From an uncultured Muribaculum sp. (GTDB lineage Bacteria; Bacteroidota; Bacteroidia; Bacteroidales; Muribaculaceae), in contig NZ_CAJTYX010000014.1 in assembly GCF_910583865.1 (NCBI RefSeq), positions 1 to 64,000 on the forward strand: 64,000 nucleotides of DNA, in the 5' to 3' direction. Positions 15,763 to 24,683 of the stretch are shown here, piece after piece. The position numbers were made by a program, and so were the translations under genes. The notes below the pieces were generated by a model. That model was not told the origin of the DNA. It was given only the letters and a program-made list of their open reading frames with translations, and ran no database searches. Numbering within the stretch: position 1 is the stretch's first letter; each line of letters begins with the position of its first letter.

Positions 15763-17124
15763 TCAGGCCTTCTGTGCGATCTCCTTGAATTCGTCGAGCG
15801 ATACTGTCTTTTCGTCGAGCGACACCTTGGCCTCTACGGCGTTGAAGAGCTTCATGTCGCCTACTTCCTCTATCAGGCGCGGGCGATAGTTCTTGTCGGA
15901 GAGGATGCGCTTTGCATACTCTTCGAGGGTGTCGTCGGGCACGTTGGTCATGCCGTACTGGGCGAACTGCTGTCGGGCGATAAGTTTGGCGAAGTCGAGG
16001 AGGTCGTTCTCTTCGATCTTGATCTCGCAGAGCTCGGCCATGCGCTCCTTGATGAGCTGCCATTTGAGCGAGGGGAGCATCTTTTCGAATTCGGCATCGA
16101 CATTCTCTTCGGTGATACCATCGTTGGATGCCACGAGCCACTTCTTGAGGGTCTCGGCGGGTATCTCCATGTCACCGTACTTGTCGGTCATGTACTTCTG
16201 CACGTCGGCGCGGAAGAGGTACTTGCTGTTCTGCTCAAGGTCGCGCTCTATCATGGCCTTCACGCCTGCGAGGTACTGAGACTCGTCGGTGGCGGCATCC
16301 TTGCCGAGCACGTTGTCGAACAGTTCCTGGTTGAGTTCGGCCGGACGCACGACGATAATCTCCGATATCGTCATTTCGAAATCGCCCTTGACGTCGGCAG
16401 CCTTATCCTTGTCTATGCCGAGCATAGAGGAAAGTTCGGCGACATTGCCTTCGCATGTTTTCCAGGGGTTGAACACCACCTTGTCGTCGACCTTCTTGCC
16501 TGCGAACTTCTCGGCCTCTTCCTTGTCTTTAAAATACATCGGGGCCACGATGCCGTTGATCATCTGTATGGCCGACTCGTCTGTCTTTACGTTGCCTTCG
16601 GAGTCATGCTCCATGATCGAGCCTTTGACAAGGGCGTTAGGCTCGACGGTATCGCCGGGCACCTGTGCGCCGAAGCGTTCGCGGAACTTGTCGCTCTGCT
16701 CGTTGACCATTTCGTCGGTCACATTAATCTTATAGTATGGCATGTGGATTTCCTTGTCGAGCACCACGTTGATTTCGGGCACGAGAGCCAGCAGATACTG
16801 GAATTGGAAATCCTTCTGGTTGTCGAGGTCGAGTTCCTTCACATCGACGGGAACGGGCTGGCCGAGCACTGCGAGCTTGTTGTCGCGGATGTAATTAACT
16901 ACAGCATTGTATACTATATCGTTTATGGCGTCGGAAGTAGCCTGCTTTCCGAAACGCTTCTGTATCATGCCTGCGGGTACGTGACCTTTGCGGAATCCGG
17001 GTATGTTGGCGTTACGGGCGATTTCCTTGAGCTTCTTCTCTACTTCGGGCTTGTAGTCGTTTTCTTCAATCGACACGTTGAGCACGGCGCTCACGTTGTC
17101 TGTCTTGTCGAGTGTAACGTTCAT
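15763..17124 (-). CDS. tig: Trigger factor
   Basis: A 453-residue ribosome-bound chaperone. The N-terminal ribosome-binding domain shows the signature NIPGFRKGHVPAGMIQKRFG around residues 37-55. The middle peptidyl-prolyl isomerase-like domain is weakly conserved, as in other Bacteroidetes, and the long helical C-terminal domain follows. I chose the ATG at 17124 (MNVTLDKTDN): an in-frame start at 17292 would add 56 residues without homology and would lie upstream of the consensus promoter at 17223-17255. The clpP and clpX genes follow on the same strand. Confidence 0.92.
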   Translation of the reverse strand: MNVTLDKTDNVSAVLNVSIEENDYKPEVEKKLKEIARNANIPGFRKGHVPAGMIQKRFGKQATSDAINDIVYNAVVNYIRDNKLAVLGQPVPVDVKELDLDNQKDFQFQYLLALVPEINVVLDKEIHMPYYKINVTDEMVNEQSDKFRERFGAQVPGDTVEPNALVKGSIMEHDSEGNVKTDESAIQMINGIVAPMYFKDKEEAEKFAGKKVDDKVVFNPWKTCEGNVAELSSMLGIDKDKAADVKGDFEMTISEIIVVRPAELNQELFDNVLGKDAATDESQYLAGVKAMIERDLEQNSKYLFRADVQKYMTDKYGDMEIPAETLKKWLVASNDGITEENVDAEFEKMLPSLKWQLIKERMAELCEIKIEENDLLDFAKLIARQQFAQYGMTNVPDDTLEEYAKRILSDKNYRPRLIEEVGDMKLFNAVEAKVSLDEKTVSLDEFKEIAQKA

Positions 17125-17222
17125 TGCGTTGACTGTATTTATATTGTGATTATTTTTGCTGACATCGGATAATGCCGTGGAGAGGCTGGGGCGTATGTGC
17201 GCCATGTTAGACAAATCGGGCA

Positions 17223-17255
17223 CAAATTTAGTGCTAAAAATGTCAAATCTGCAAA
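17223..17255 (-). promoter_or_regulatory. Promoter of tig
   Basis: On the minus strand TTTG (17252-17255) is followed after 21 bases by TAAATTTG (17223-17230). The leader to the tig start codon would be about 90 bases. Confidence 0.7.
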
Positions 17256-17292
17256 TTTCCTCCGAATCTTTTTTGCAGGTGCTCCGGCGCAT

Positions 17293-17595
17293 GCCGCATT
17301 TGCGGCTATAGTCGGCTATATGTCATAATGCAAATTGTGTGCCAAAGTTCTGGTGGCCTCCGCAAGATTATGGATTATTTGCATTGATGTGGGATAATAT
17401 GACAGAAATTGGCTTTTTTGCGCCATGTTCCGGCTGGCGGCGGCATTTCTGTGGGCTGTAATCAGGACGAATCCCAACTTTTTGGCCAAATATCACGCAA
17501 ATGAGCCGAAAATTTGTAATTTTGCACCCTATAGAGCGTATGCCCGCAGGGGACGTTACTCATAAACCAGTCATCAACATTTAGGAAACAGTTAT
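17293..17595. other. Intergenic region between tig and purL
   Basis: About 300 bases without a gene. On the plus strand TAATTTTG (17517-17524) is a good -7 box about 70 bases upstream of purL, without a clear TTTG at the -33 distance. No riboswitch-like structure is recognised, in particular no evident purine aptamer. Confidence 0.4.
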
Positions 17596-20500
17596 ATGGT
17601 TGTATTCTTCAAGAAAGGCGCCAATCTCATGATTGCTGTCGAAACCACCCACAAGCCCGATGCCAAAGAGGCTGAAAAGTTGTCGTGGTTGTTCGGGGGA
17701 GCTGTGATGCTTGCCTCCACAAGCCTGAAAGGCCGTTTTGTCGGCCCGCGACGCGAAATGATAACACCGTGGAGCACCAACGCCGTGGAGATAACCCAGA
17801 ACATGGGTCTCGAAGGGATAACCCGCATCGAGGAGTTCGTGCGCACGTCGGATGAGAACCCCCGCTACGACAAGATGCTGCAGCGCGTCTATGAAGGGCT
17901 TAACAGCCGCATCTTCACTGTCGCAAAGACTCCCGACCCGATAGTCTATATAAATGACATTTCGGAATACAACAAGGCCGAGGGCCTCGCTCTCAGTCCT
18001 GATGAGGAACAGTATCTGCGCGATCTTGCCAAGAAACTCGGTCGCCCTCTTACCGACAGCGAGGTGTTCGGATTCTCGCAGGTTAACTCCGAGCATTGCC
18101 GCCATAAGATTTTCAACGGCACTTTCGTCATCGACGGGGAGGAGAAGCCTTCGTCGCTCTTCAAGCTTATAAAGAAAACTTCACAGGTCAACCCCAACAA
18201 GCTCGTCTCGGCATACAAGGACAATGTAGCCTTTGTCGACGGCCCTAAGGTTGACCAATTTTATCCTGTCAATCCGGACCGCCCCGATTATTTCGAGGTC
18301 AAGGATCTTGACACCGTGATCTCGCTGAAAGCCGAGACTCACAATTTCCCCACCACCGTGGAGCCTTTCAACGGCGCGGCCACAGGCACCGGCGGTGAAA
18401 TCCGCGACCGTCTTGGCGGCGGCAAGGCCTCCCTGCCAATCGCCGGCATCGCCGTCTACATGACCTCTTATCCGCGCATGTCTCCCGAGCACCGTTGGGA
18501 ACTGATGATGAATCCGCGCGTGTGGCTCTATCAGACCCCGTGTGACATCCTTATAAAGGCTTCCAATGGAGCCAGCGACTTCGGCAACAAGTTTGGACAG
18601 CCGCTTATCTGCGGTTCGCTGCTCACGTTCGAGCATGAAGAGAATGGCAAGAAGTATGCCTACGACAAGGTGATAATGCTTGCCGGCGGTGTTGGTTTCG
18701 CGGCTAAGAAAGACGCTTTGAAAGGTCATCCCGTAGCCGACGAGAAGGTGGTGGTGATGGGCGGTGACAACTACCGCATAGGTATGGGCGGTGGCGCAGT
18801 CTCTTCAGTGGAGACCGGACAGTATGCCAATGCTATCGAGCTTAACGCCGTGCAGCGTGCCAATCCGGAGATGCAGAAGCGCGTAAGCAACGTGATACGC
18901 GCTCTTGCCGAGAGCGACAACAACCCCATCGTCTCAATCCACGACCATGGCGCCGGTGGCCACCTCAACGCTCTTTCTGAGCTTGTCGAGGAGACCGGAG
19001 GCAAGATTCATATCGACGCGCTCCCCGTGGGCGACAAGACGCTTTCCGCGAAGGAGATTGTCGGCAACGAGAGCCAGGAACGCATGGGCCTTGTGATCGA
19101 GGAGAAGGATATTGATTACGTGCGCACGATTGCCGAGCGCGAGCGTGCGCCTCTCTATGTGGTCGGTGAGACCACCGGCGACGACCGTTTCGTGTTCGAG
19201 CAGGCCGACGGCGTTAAGCCCATCGACCTCGGCATGGCTGACATGTTCGGCAACTCGCCCAAGACCGTGCTTACCGACACCACGCAGGTGGCCACATACA
19301 AGGACGCCGCATATGATGAGAGCCGTATCGACGAATACCTCACCGACGTGCTTTCGCTCGAAGCCGTGGCCTGCAAGGACTGGCTTACCAACAAGGTCGA
19401 CCGCTCAGTCACCGGCAAGATCGCCCGTCAGCAGTGCCAGGGTGAGATTCAGCTACCGTTGAGCGACTGCGGTGTGGTGGCTCTCGACTATCGCGGAAAG
19501 GCCGGCATAGCCACTTCCATCGGCCATGCTCCCCAGGTGGCGCTCATCGATGCCGCCAAGGGTTCGGTGATGGCCGTTGCAGAAGCTCTCACAAATATCG
19601 TGGGTGCTCCGATGGCCGAAGGTCTCAAGAGCGTTTCTCTAAGCGCCAACTGGATGTGGCCGTGCAAGAATCCCGGCGAGGACGCTTCTCTTTACCGTGC
19701 CGTAGAGGCGTGCTCCGACTTCGTGTGTGCGCTCGGCATCAACATCCCCACCGGCAAGGACTCCCTGTCGATGACACAGAAATATGGCGATGACAAGGTG
19801 TATGCCCCCGGTACAGTAATTATCTCTGCCGCCGGCGAGGTGAGCGATGTGCGCCGCACCCTTACTCCGGTTCTTCAAGACAAACCATCTACATTATATT
19901 ATATAGATTTCTCCGGCACTCCGCTCTCGCTGGGCGGCTCGGCATTCGCGCAGTCGCTCAATGCGGTCGGAAGCGAAGCCCCGACGGTGGCCGATGCAGC
20001 ACGCTTCGCCGCCACATTCAACGCCGTGCAGGCGCTTGTGAAGAAAGGTTGGCTTCTCGGCGGCCATGACGTTGCCGCAGGTGGTCTGGTGACTACGCTC
20101 CTTGAGATGGCTTTCGCCAACTGCGAGGGTGGTATGGACTTCAATACCGACGGTTTCATGGCCGACGGGGAGAAGGACCTCGTGAAGATACTTTTCGCTG
20201 AGAATCCCGCGTTGGTGGTGCAGGTGGCCGACGACAAGTGTCAGCGCGTGGAGGATGCCCTTGCCGCAGCAGGTGTGCGTTTCTTCCCCATAGGCGCGCC
20301 CTCAGCCGAACGCATGCTCACCGTCACACACGACGGCGCCGACCATATATTCTTCATCGATCATCTGCGCGATGTATGGTTCCGCTCGTCATATCTTATG
20401 GATGCCGTCCAGAGCGGCGAGAAATGTGCCGCCGAGCGCTTCGAGAACTACAAGAAGCAGCCCATACGCTATCGTTTCCCGTCGGGCTTCAAAGGCTCGC

Positions 20501-21297
20501 TCGCTTCGCGCGGTCTTTCGCTGCGTCGCGACGGCAAGTCTGGTGTGCGTGCCGCCATCATCCGCGAGAAGGGTGTGAACGGCGACCGTGAGATGGCTTA
20601 TTCACTCTATCTCGCAGGGTTCGACGTGAAGGACGTGCACATGACCGACCTCATGTCAGGCCGCGAGACTCTGGAGGATGTCAACATGATCGTGTTCTGC
20701 GGAGGATTCTCCAACTCCGACGTGCTCGGTTCTGCCAAGGGCTGGGCCGGGGGATTCCTGTGGAACGACAAGGCCAAGGCAGCCCTGGAGGCATACTACA
20801 AGCGCACCGACACGCTGAGCCTTGGCATATGCAACGGATGCCAGCTGATGATTGAACTGAATCTCATCAACCCCGAGCATAAGCGCAAGACGACGATGGA
20901 GCACAACGTGAGCCACAAGTTCGAGTCGCAGTTCCTCGGGCTGACCATCCCTAAGAACGATTCCGTGATGTTCGGTTCGCTTTCCGGCTCGAAGCTCGGC
21001 ATATGGGTGGCCCACGGCGAAGGGCGCTTCAACCTGCCCGAGCCGCTGTCGAGCTACAACATCGTGGCCAAGTACAACTACAATTCCTATCCCGCCAATC
21101 CCAACGGCAGCCGTGGCGCCGTGGCCGGCATCGCTTCGGCCGACGGCCGTCATCTCGCGATGATGCCCCATCTGGAACGTGCCATTTTCCCGTGGCAGTG
21201 CGGATATTATCCCGCCACTCGCCGTCAGGAGGATGTCACTCCATGGATAGATGCCTTCGTCAATGCCCGCCGATGGATTGAGGAAAAGACGAAATAA
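17596..21297 (+). CDS. purL: Phosphoribosylformylglycinamidine synthase, large single-chain form
   Basis: A 1233-residue enzyme of de novo purine synthesis that converts FGAR, glutamine and ATP to FGAM. The order is: N-terminal PurS-like domain, linker, two AIRS-type ATP-binding halves (SEVFGFSQVNSEHCRHKIF with the conserved HCRHK, GAATGTGGEIRDRL, and HDVAAGGL in the second half), and a C-terminal class I glutaminase with LGICNGCQ (nucleophile Cys1079), EHN and later HGEGRF. This long form takes the place of separate PurS, PurL and PurQ. It is followed 26 bases later by the purF-like gene. Confidence 0.97.
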   Translation: MVVFFKKGANLMIAVETTHKPDAKEAEKLSWLFGGAVMLASTSLKGRFVGPRREMITPWSTNAVEITQNMGLEGITRIEEFVRTSDENPRYDKMLQRVYEGLNSRIFTVAKTPDPIVYINDISEYNKAEGLALSPDEEQYLRDLAKKLGRPLTDSEVFGFSQVNSEHCRHKIFNGTFVIDGEEKPSSLFKLIKKTSQVNPNKLVSAYKDNVAFVDGPKVDQFYPVNPDRPDYFEVKDLDTVISLKAETHNFPTTVEPFNGAATGTGGEIRDRLGGGKASLPIAGIAVYMTSYPRMSPEHRWELMMNPRVWLYQTPCDILIKASNGASDFGNKFGQPLICGSLLTFEHEENGKKYAYDKVIMLAGGVGFAAKKDALKGHPVADEKVVVMGGDNYRIGMGGGAVSSVETGQYANAIELNAVQRANPEMQKRVSNVIRALAESDNNPIVSIHDHGAGGHLNALSELVEETGGKIHIDALPVGDKTLSAKEIVGNESQERMGLVIEEKDIDYVRTIAERERAPLYVVGETTGDDRFVFEQADGVKPIDLGMADMFGNSPKTVLTDTTQVATYKDAAYDESRIDEYLTDVLSLEAVACKDWLTNKVDRSVTGKIARQQCQGEIQLPLSDCGVVALDYRGKAGIATSIGHAPQVALIDAAKGSVMAVAEALTNIVGAPMAEGLKSVSLSANWMWPCKNPGEDASLYRAVEACSDFVCALGINIPTGKDSLSMTQKYGDDKVYAPGTVIISAAGEVSDVRRTLTPVLQDKPSTLYYIDFSGTPLSLGGSAFAQSLNAVGSEAPTVADAARFAATFNAVQALVKKGWLLGGHDVAAGGLVTTLLEMAFANCEGGMDFNTDGFMADGEKDLVKILFAENPALVVQVADDKCQRVEDALAAAGVRFFPIGAPSAERMLTVTHDGADHIFFIDHLRDVWFRSSYLMDAVQSGEKCAAERFENYKKQPIRYRFPSGFKGSLASRGLSLRRDGKSGVRAAIIREKGVNGDREMAYSLYLAGFDVKDVHMTDLMSGRETLEDVNMIVFCGGFSNSDVLGSAKGWAGGFLWNDKAKAALEAYYKRTDTLSLGICNGCQLMIELNLINPEHKRKTTMEHNVSHKFESQFLGLTIPKNDSVMFGSLSGSKLGIWVAHGEGRFNLPEPLSSYNIVAKYNYNSYPANPNGSRGAVAGIASADGRHLAMMPHLERAIFPWQCGYYPATRRQEDVTPWIDAFVNARRWIEEKTK

Positions 21298-21323
21298 TAC
21301 GATTCACTTATCAGAAACTACTT

Positions 21324-22727
21324 ATGGGTGGCTTTTTCGGCGTTGCAAAACGCACTGAATGCATCAATGAACTTTTCTACGGAGTTGACTACAACTCCCA
21401 CATGGGAACCAAACGTGCCGGCATAGCCACGTGCAACAACGGCGTGTTTACCCGCTCGATCCACAACATCGAGAACAGCTATTTCCGCTCGAAGTTCGAG
21501 CCGGACCTGAAAGACTTCACGGGTAATGTCGGTGTCGGTGTCATCAGCGACACCGACGCGCAGCCCATCATCGTCAACTGCCATCTCGGTAAGTTCGCGA
21601 TTGTCACGGTGGGACGCATCAACAACATTTCCCAGCTGGAGAAGGAGCTGCTTGCAAAGGGACACCACTTCTGCGAGCACTCCTACGACATCATCAATCC
21701 AACGGAGATGGTGGCCGCCCTCATATGCGAGGGAAATGACTATGTGAGCGGGATAGAGAATGTCTACAAGCGGCTGAAAGGTTCCTGCTCGATGCTCCTC
21801 TTGACAGAGAACAGCATAATCGCGGCCCGTGACCGCCTCGGACGCACTCCTATAATAATAGGAAAGAAAGAGGGATCGCACGCTTTGACAAGCGAGACAT
21901 GCGCGTTTCCCAACCTTGGCTACGAGGTGTGCTACAATCTCGGACCTGCCGAAATTGTGGAGGTCAAGGCCGACGGGTTCCGTCAGCTCAAGGCCCCGGG
22001 CGAGGAGATGCAGGTGTGTGCATTCCTGTGGACATACTATGGCTATCCCGTGTGTGAGTACGAGGGGCGTAATGTCGACGAGATGCGCTATGAGGCCGGT
22101 ATGGAGATGGGACGCAACGACGACCAGGAGGTTGATTTCGTGAGCGCCGTGCCCGATTCCGGAATCGGTATGGCTCTTGGATATGCCGAAGGCAAGGGTG
22201 TGCCTTACCGTCGCGGCATAGTCAAGTACACCCCGACATGGCCCAGAAGCTTCACTCCGTCAACCCAGGAACGCCGTGAGCTTGTGGCCCGCATGAAGCT
22301 TATCCCCAACGGGGCGTTGCTCTACAACAAGAGGGCTATATTCTGCGACGATTCGATCGTGCGCGGCACACAGCTCCGCGACAATGTGAAGGATCTGTTC
22401 GACTGTGGAGCCAAGGAGGTGCATGTGCGCATCAGCTGTCCGCCGCTTATCTACCCTTGCAAGTTCATCAACTTCACCGCTTCGAAGAGCGACATGGAGC
22501 TGATCACGCGCCGTGTGATAAAGGAGCTGGAGGGAAATCCCGACAAGGATCTCGAAAAGTATGCTACCACCGGCTCGCCGCAGTATAATGCCATGGTGGA
22601 GAAGATACGTGAACAACTCGGACTGACATCGTTGAAATTCAGCTCGGTGGAGACTGTCGTAAAGGCAATAGGATTGCCTAAGTGCAAGGTCTGCACCCAT
22701 TGTTTCGACGGTACGAGCTACGAGTGA
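21324..22727 (+). CDS. Amidophosphoribosyltransferase-like protein without the glutaminase cysteine
   Basis: A 467-residue PurF homologue. The N-terminal Ntn-hydrolase domain is recognisable (NSHMGTKRAGIAT, SIHNIENSYFRSKFEPDL, GVISDTDAQPI) but starts MGGFFG where active PurF has a cysteine directly after the initiator Met (CGIFG). The nucleophile is therefore Gly, and Cys13 is not in position to replace it. The phosphoribosyltransferase domain is intact with the PRPP loop IFCDDSIVRGTQ. Cysteines that could bind a 4Fe-4S cluster remain (EMQVCAFL, CPPLIYPC, CKVCTHC). It may use free ammonia, have another role, or be regulatory. It lies directly after purL. Confidence 0.88.
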   Translation: MGGFFGVAKRTECINELFYGVDYNSHMGTKRAGIATCNNGVFTRSIHNIENSYFRSKFEPDLKDFTGNVGVGVISDTDAQPIIVNCHLGKFAIVTVGRINNISQLEKELLAKGHHFCEHSYDIINPTEMVAALICEGNDYVSGIENVYKRLKGSCSMLLLTENSIIAARDRLGRTPIIIGKKEGSHALTSETCAFPNLGYEVCYNLGPAEIVEVKADGFRQLKAPGEEMQVCAFLWTYYGYPVCEYEGRNVDEMRYEAGMEMGRNDDQEVDFVSAVPDSGIGMALGYAEGKGVPYRRGIVKYTPTWPRSFTPSTQERRELVARMKLIPNGALLYNKRAIFCDDSIVRGTQLRDNVKDLFDCGAKEVHVRISCPPLIYPCKFINFTASKSDMELITRRVIKELEGNPDKDLEKYATTGSPQYNAMVEKIREQLGLTSLKFSSVETVVKAIGLPKCKVCTHCFDGTSYE

Positions 22728-22770
22728 ACCGATAGAATTCAATCAATACAATATTTATAACCTTAAAAGT

Positions 22771-23643
22771 ATGAGTCTTAACATCATCGTGCTCGCCAAG
22801 CAGGTGCCCGACACCCGCAATGTGGGCAAAGATGCCATGAAGGCCGACGGTACGATTAACCGTGCCGCCCTTCCGGCAATCTTCAATCCGGAGGACTTGA
22901 ACGCATTGGAGCAGGCGCTCCGTCTCAAGGATGCTAATCCGGGTTCTACGGTGACCCTCCTTACGATGGGTCTACCTCGTGCTGCTGAAATCATCCGTGA
23001 GGCCATGTACCGTGGCGCTGACACAGGCATAGTGCTTACCGACCGCGCTCTCGGAGGCGCCGACACACTGGCCACTTCCTATTCTCTGGCCCAGGCTGTG
23101 AAGAAGTTCGGTAATTATGATATCATTCTCGGCGGACGTCAGGCCATCGACGGCGACACCGCCCAGGTAGGCCCGCAGATTGCCGAGAAGCTTGGCATTC
23201 CGCAGGTTACTTATGCCGAGGAGATCCTTGACCTCAAGGATGGCAAGGTGACTGTGAAACGCCGTATCGAGGGCGGCGTGGAGACCGTAGTGGCTCCGCT
23301 CCCTTGCGTGGTGACTGTCAATGGTTCTGCAGCCGAGTGCCGTCCGCGCAATGCAAAGCGAGTGCAGAAATTCAAATATGCCGTGTCGCCTTCCGAGAAG
23401 GGCAACCTTGCTCCGGAGCTTCAGGCACTTGTTGATGCGCGTCCCTACCTTTCCCTCCAGGAGTGGAGCGCCGCATACGTAGATGCCGATCCCGCGCAGA
23501 TCGGTCTGGCCGGTTCGCCAACAAAGGTGAAGGCCATTGAAAACGTAGTGTTCACCGCCAAGGAGAGCCGCACGCTCACAGACGACGACACTCAAATCGA
23601 GGATCTTATCAAGGAGCTTATCGTCAACCACACCATCGGCTAA
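22771..23643 (+). CDS. etfB: Electron transfer flavoprotein, beta subunit
   Basis: A 290-residue subunit that binds AMP (or FAD in bifurcating forms) and passes electrons from acyl-CoA dehydrogenase to the membrane chain. It shows the family start NIIVLAKQVPDTRNVGKDAM, the segment ADTLATSYSLAQAVKKFG, and the signature GRQAIDGDTAQVGPQIAEKLG. etfA follows after 11 bases and the acyl-CoA dehydrogenase gene after that, so the three form one transcription unit and very likely one electron-transfer system. Confidence 0.96.
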   Translation: MSLNIIVLAKQVPDTRNVGKDAMKADGTINRAALPAIFNPEDLNALEQALRLKDANPGSTVTLLTMGLPRAAEIIREAMYRGADTGIVLTDRALGGADTLATSYSLAQAVKKFGNYDIILGGRQAIDGDTAQVGPQIAEKLGIPQVTYAEEILDLKDGKVTVKRRIEGGVETVVAPLPCVVTVNGSAAECRPRNAKRVQKFKYAVSPSEKGNLAPELQALVDARPYLSLQEWSAAYVDADPAQIGLAGSPTKVKAIENVVFTAKESRTLTDDDTQIEDLIKELIVNHTIG

Positions 23644-23654
23644 TTTTTAGAATC

Positions 23655-24683
23655 ATGAACGACAACAACAATCTCATAGTATATTGCGAGTATGAGCATG
23701 GCAAGGTAGCCGACGTGAGCCTTGAACTTCTTACCAAGGGCCGTGTGCTCGCCGACAAGCTCGGTGTGAAACTCGAGGCGCTGGTAGTTGGCGACAAGCT
23801 CAACGGCATAGAGGACTCGCTTTTCCCTTACGGAGTAGACGTGGTTTACAAGGTGGAGGACGCGCGCCTCTATCCATATACCTCCAATCCCCATGCGGCT
23901 GTCCTCATCAACCTTTTCAAGGAAATCAAGCCCCAGATATGCCTCATGGGTGCGACATGCATAGGCCGCGACCTCGGCCCGCGCGTAAGCTCATGCCTCC
24001 ACAGTGGTCTCACCGCCGACTGTACTTCGCTTGAGATCGGTGACCACACCGACCCCAAGACAGGCAAGAGCTATACCGACCTTCTCTATCAGATACGCCC
24101 GGCTTTCGGCGGCAACATCGTGGCTACGATCGTCAACCCCGACCATCGTCCTCAGATGGCTACCGTGCGCGAAGGCGTCATGAAGAAGGAGATCAAGGAT
24201 CCCGCCTACAAGGGTACGGTGGTAAATCTCGATGCCTCGAAATATGTGAAGCCCGAGGATTTCGTCGTGGAGATCATCGACCGTCATATCGAGAAATCGA
24301 AGATCAACATCAAGAATTCGCCCATCATCGTTGCCGGCGGCTACGGAATGGGTTCGAAGGAGGGTTTCGACATGCTGTTCGACCTTGCCGCCACTCTCGG
24401 CGCCGAGGTTGGAGCGTCGCGTGCCGCTGTAGATGCCGGTTTTGCAGAGCATGACCGTCAGATCGGCCAGACCGGAGTCACCGTGCGTCCGAAGCTCTAC
24501 ATAGCCTGCGGCATATCCGGCCAGATCCAGCATATTGCCGGCATGCAGGAAAGCTCCATAATCATTTCGGTCAACAACGACCCCAACGCACCTATCAATA
24601 CCATCGCCGACTATGTGATTACCGGCAATGTGGAGGATGTCGTGCCTAAACTCATTAAGTATTACAAGAAAAACTCGAAGTAA
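23655..24683 (+). CDS. etfA: Electron transfer flavoprotein, alpha subunit
   Basis: A 342-residue FAD-binding subunit. The C-terminal FAD domain is seen in GGYGMGSKEGFDML, GASRAAVDAGFAEHDRQIGQTG, and VRPKLYIACGISGQIQHIAG with SIIISVNNDPNAPI. The last base of its stop codon TAA is the first of the ATG of the acyl-CoA dehydrogenase gene, so translation is coupled. Confidence 0.96.
   Translation: MNDNNNLIVYCEYEHGKVADVSLELLTKGRVLADKLGVKLEALVVGDKLNGIEDSLFPYGVDVVYKVEDARLYPYTSNPHAAVLINLFKEIKPQICLMGATCIGRDLGPRVSSCLHSGLTADCTSLEIGDHTDPKTGKSYTDLLYQIRPAFGGNIVATIVNPDHRPQMATVREGVMKKEIKDPAYKGTVVNLDASKYVKPEDFVVEIIDRHIEKSKINIKNSPIIVAGGYGMGSKEGFDMLFDLAATLGAEVGASRAAVDAGFAEHDRQIGQTGVTVRPKLYIACGISGQIQHIAGMQESSIIISVNNDPNAPINTIADYVITGNVEDVVPKLIKYYKKNSK

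Noticed and set aside
15703..17172. Frame of 489 codons on the plus strand through tig
   Set aside because: It is the reverse complement of the trigger factor gene. The extreme His/Val/Leu content is a codon-bias artefact.
17293..17595. Purine riboswitch before purL
   Set aside because: I could not find the conserved loop-loop pattern of the purine aptamer.
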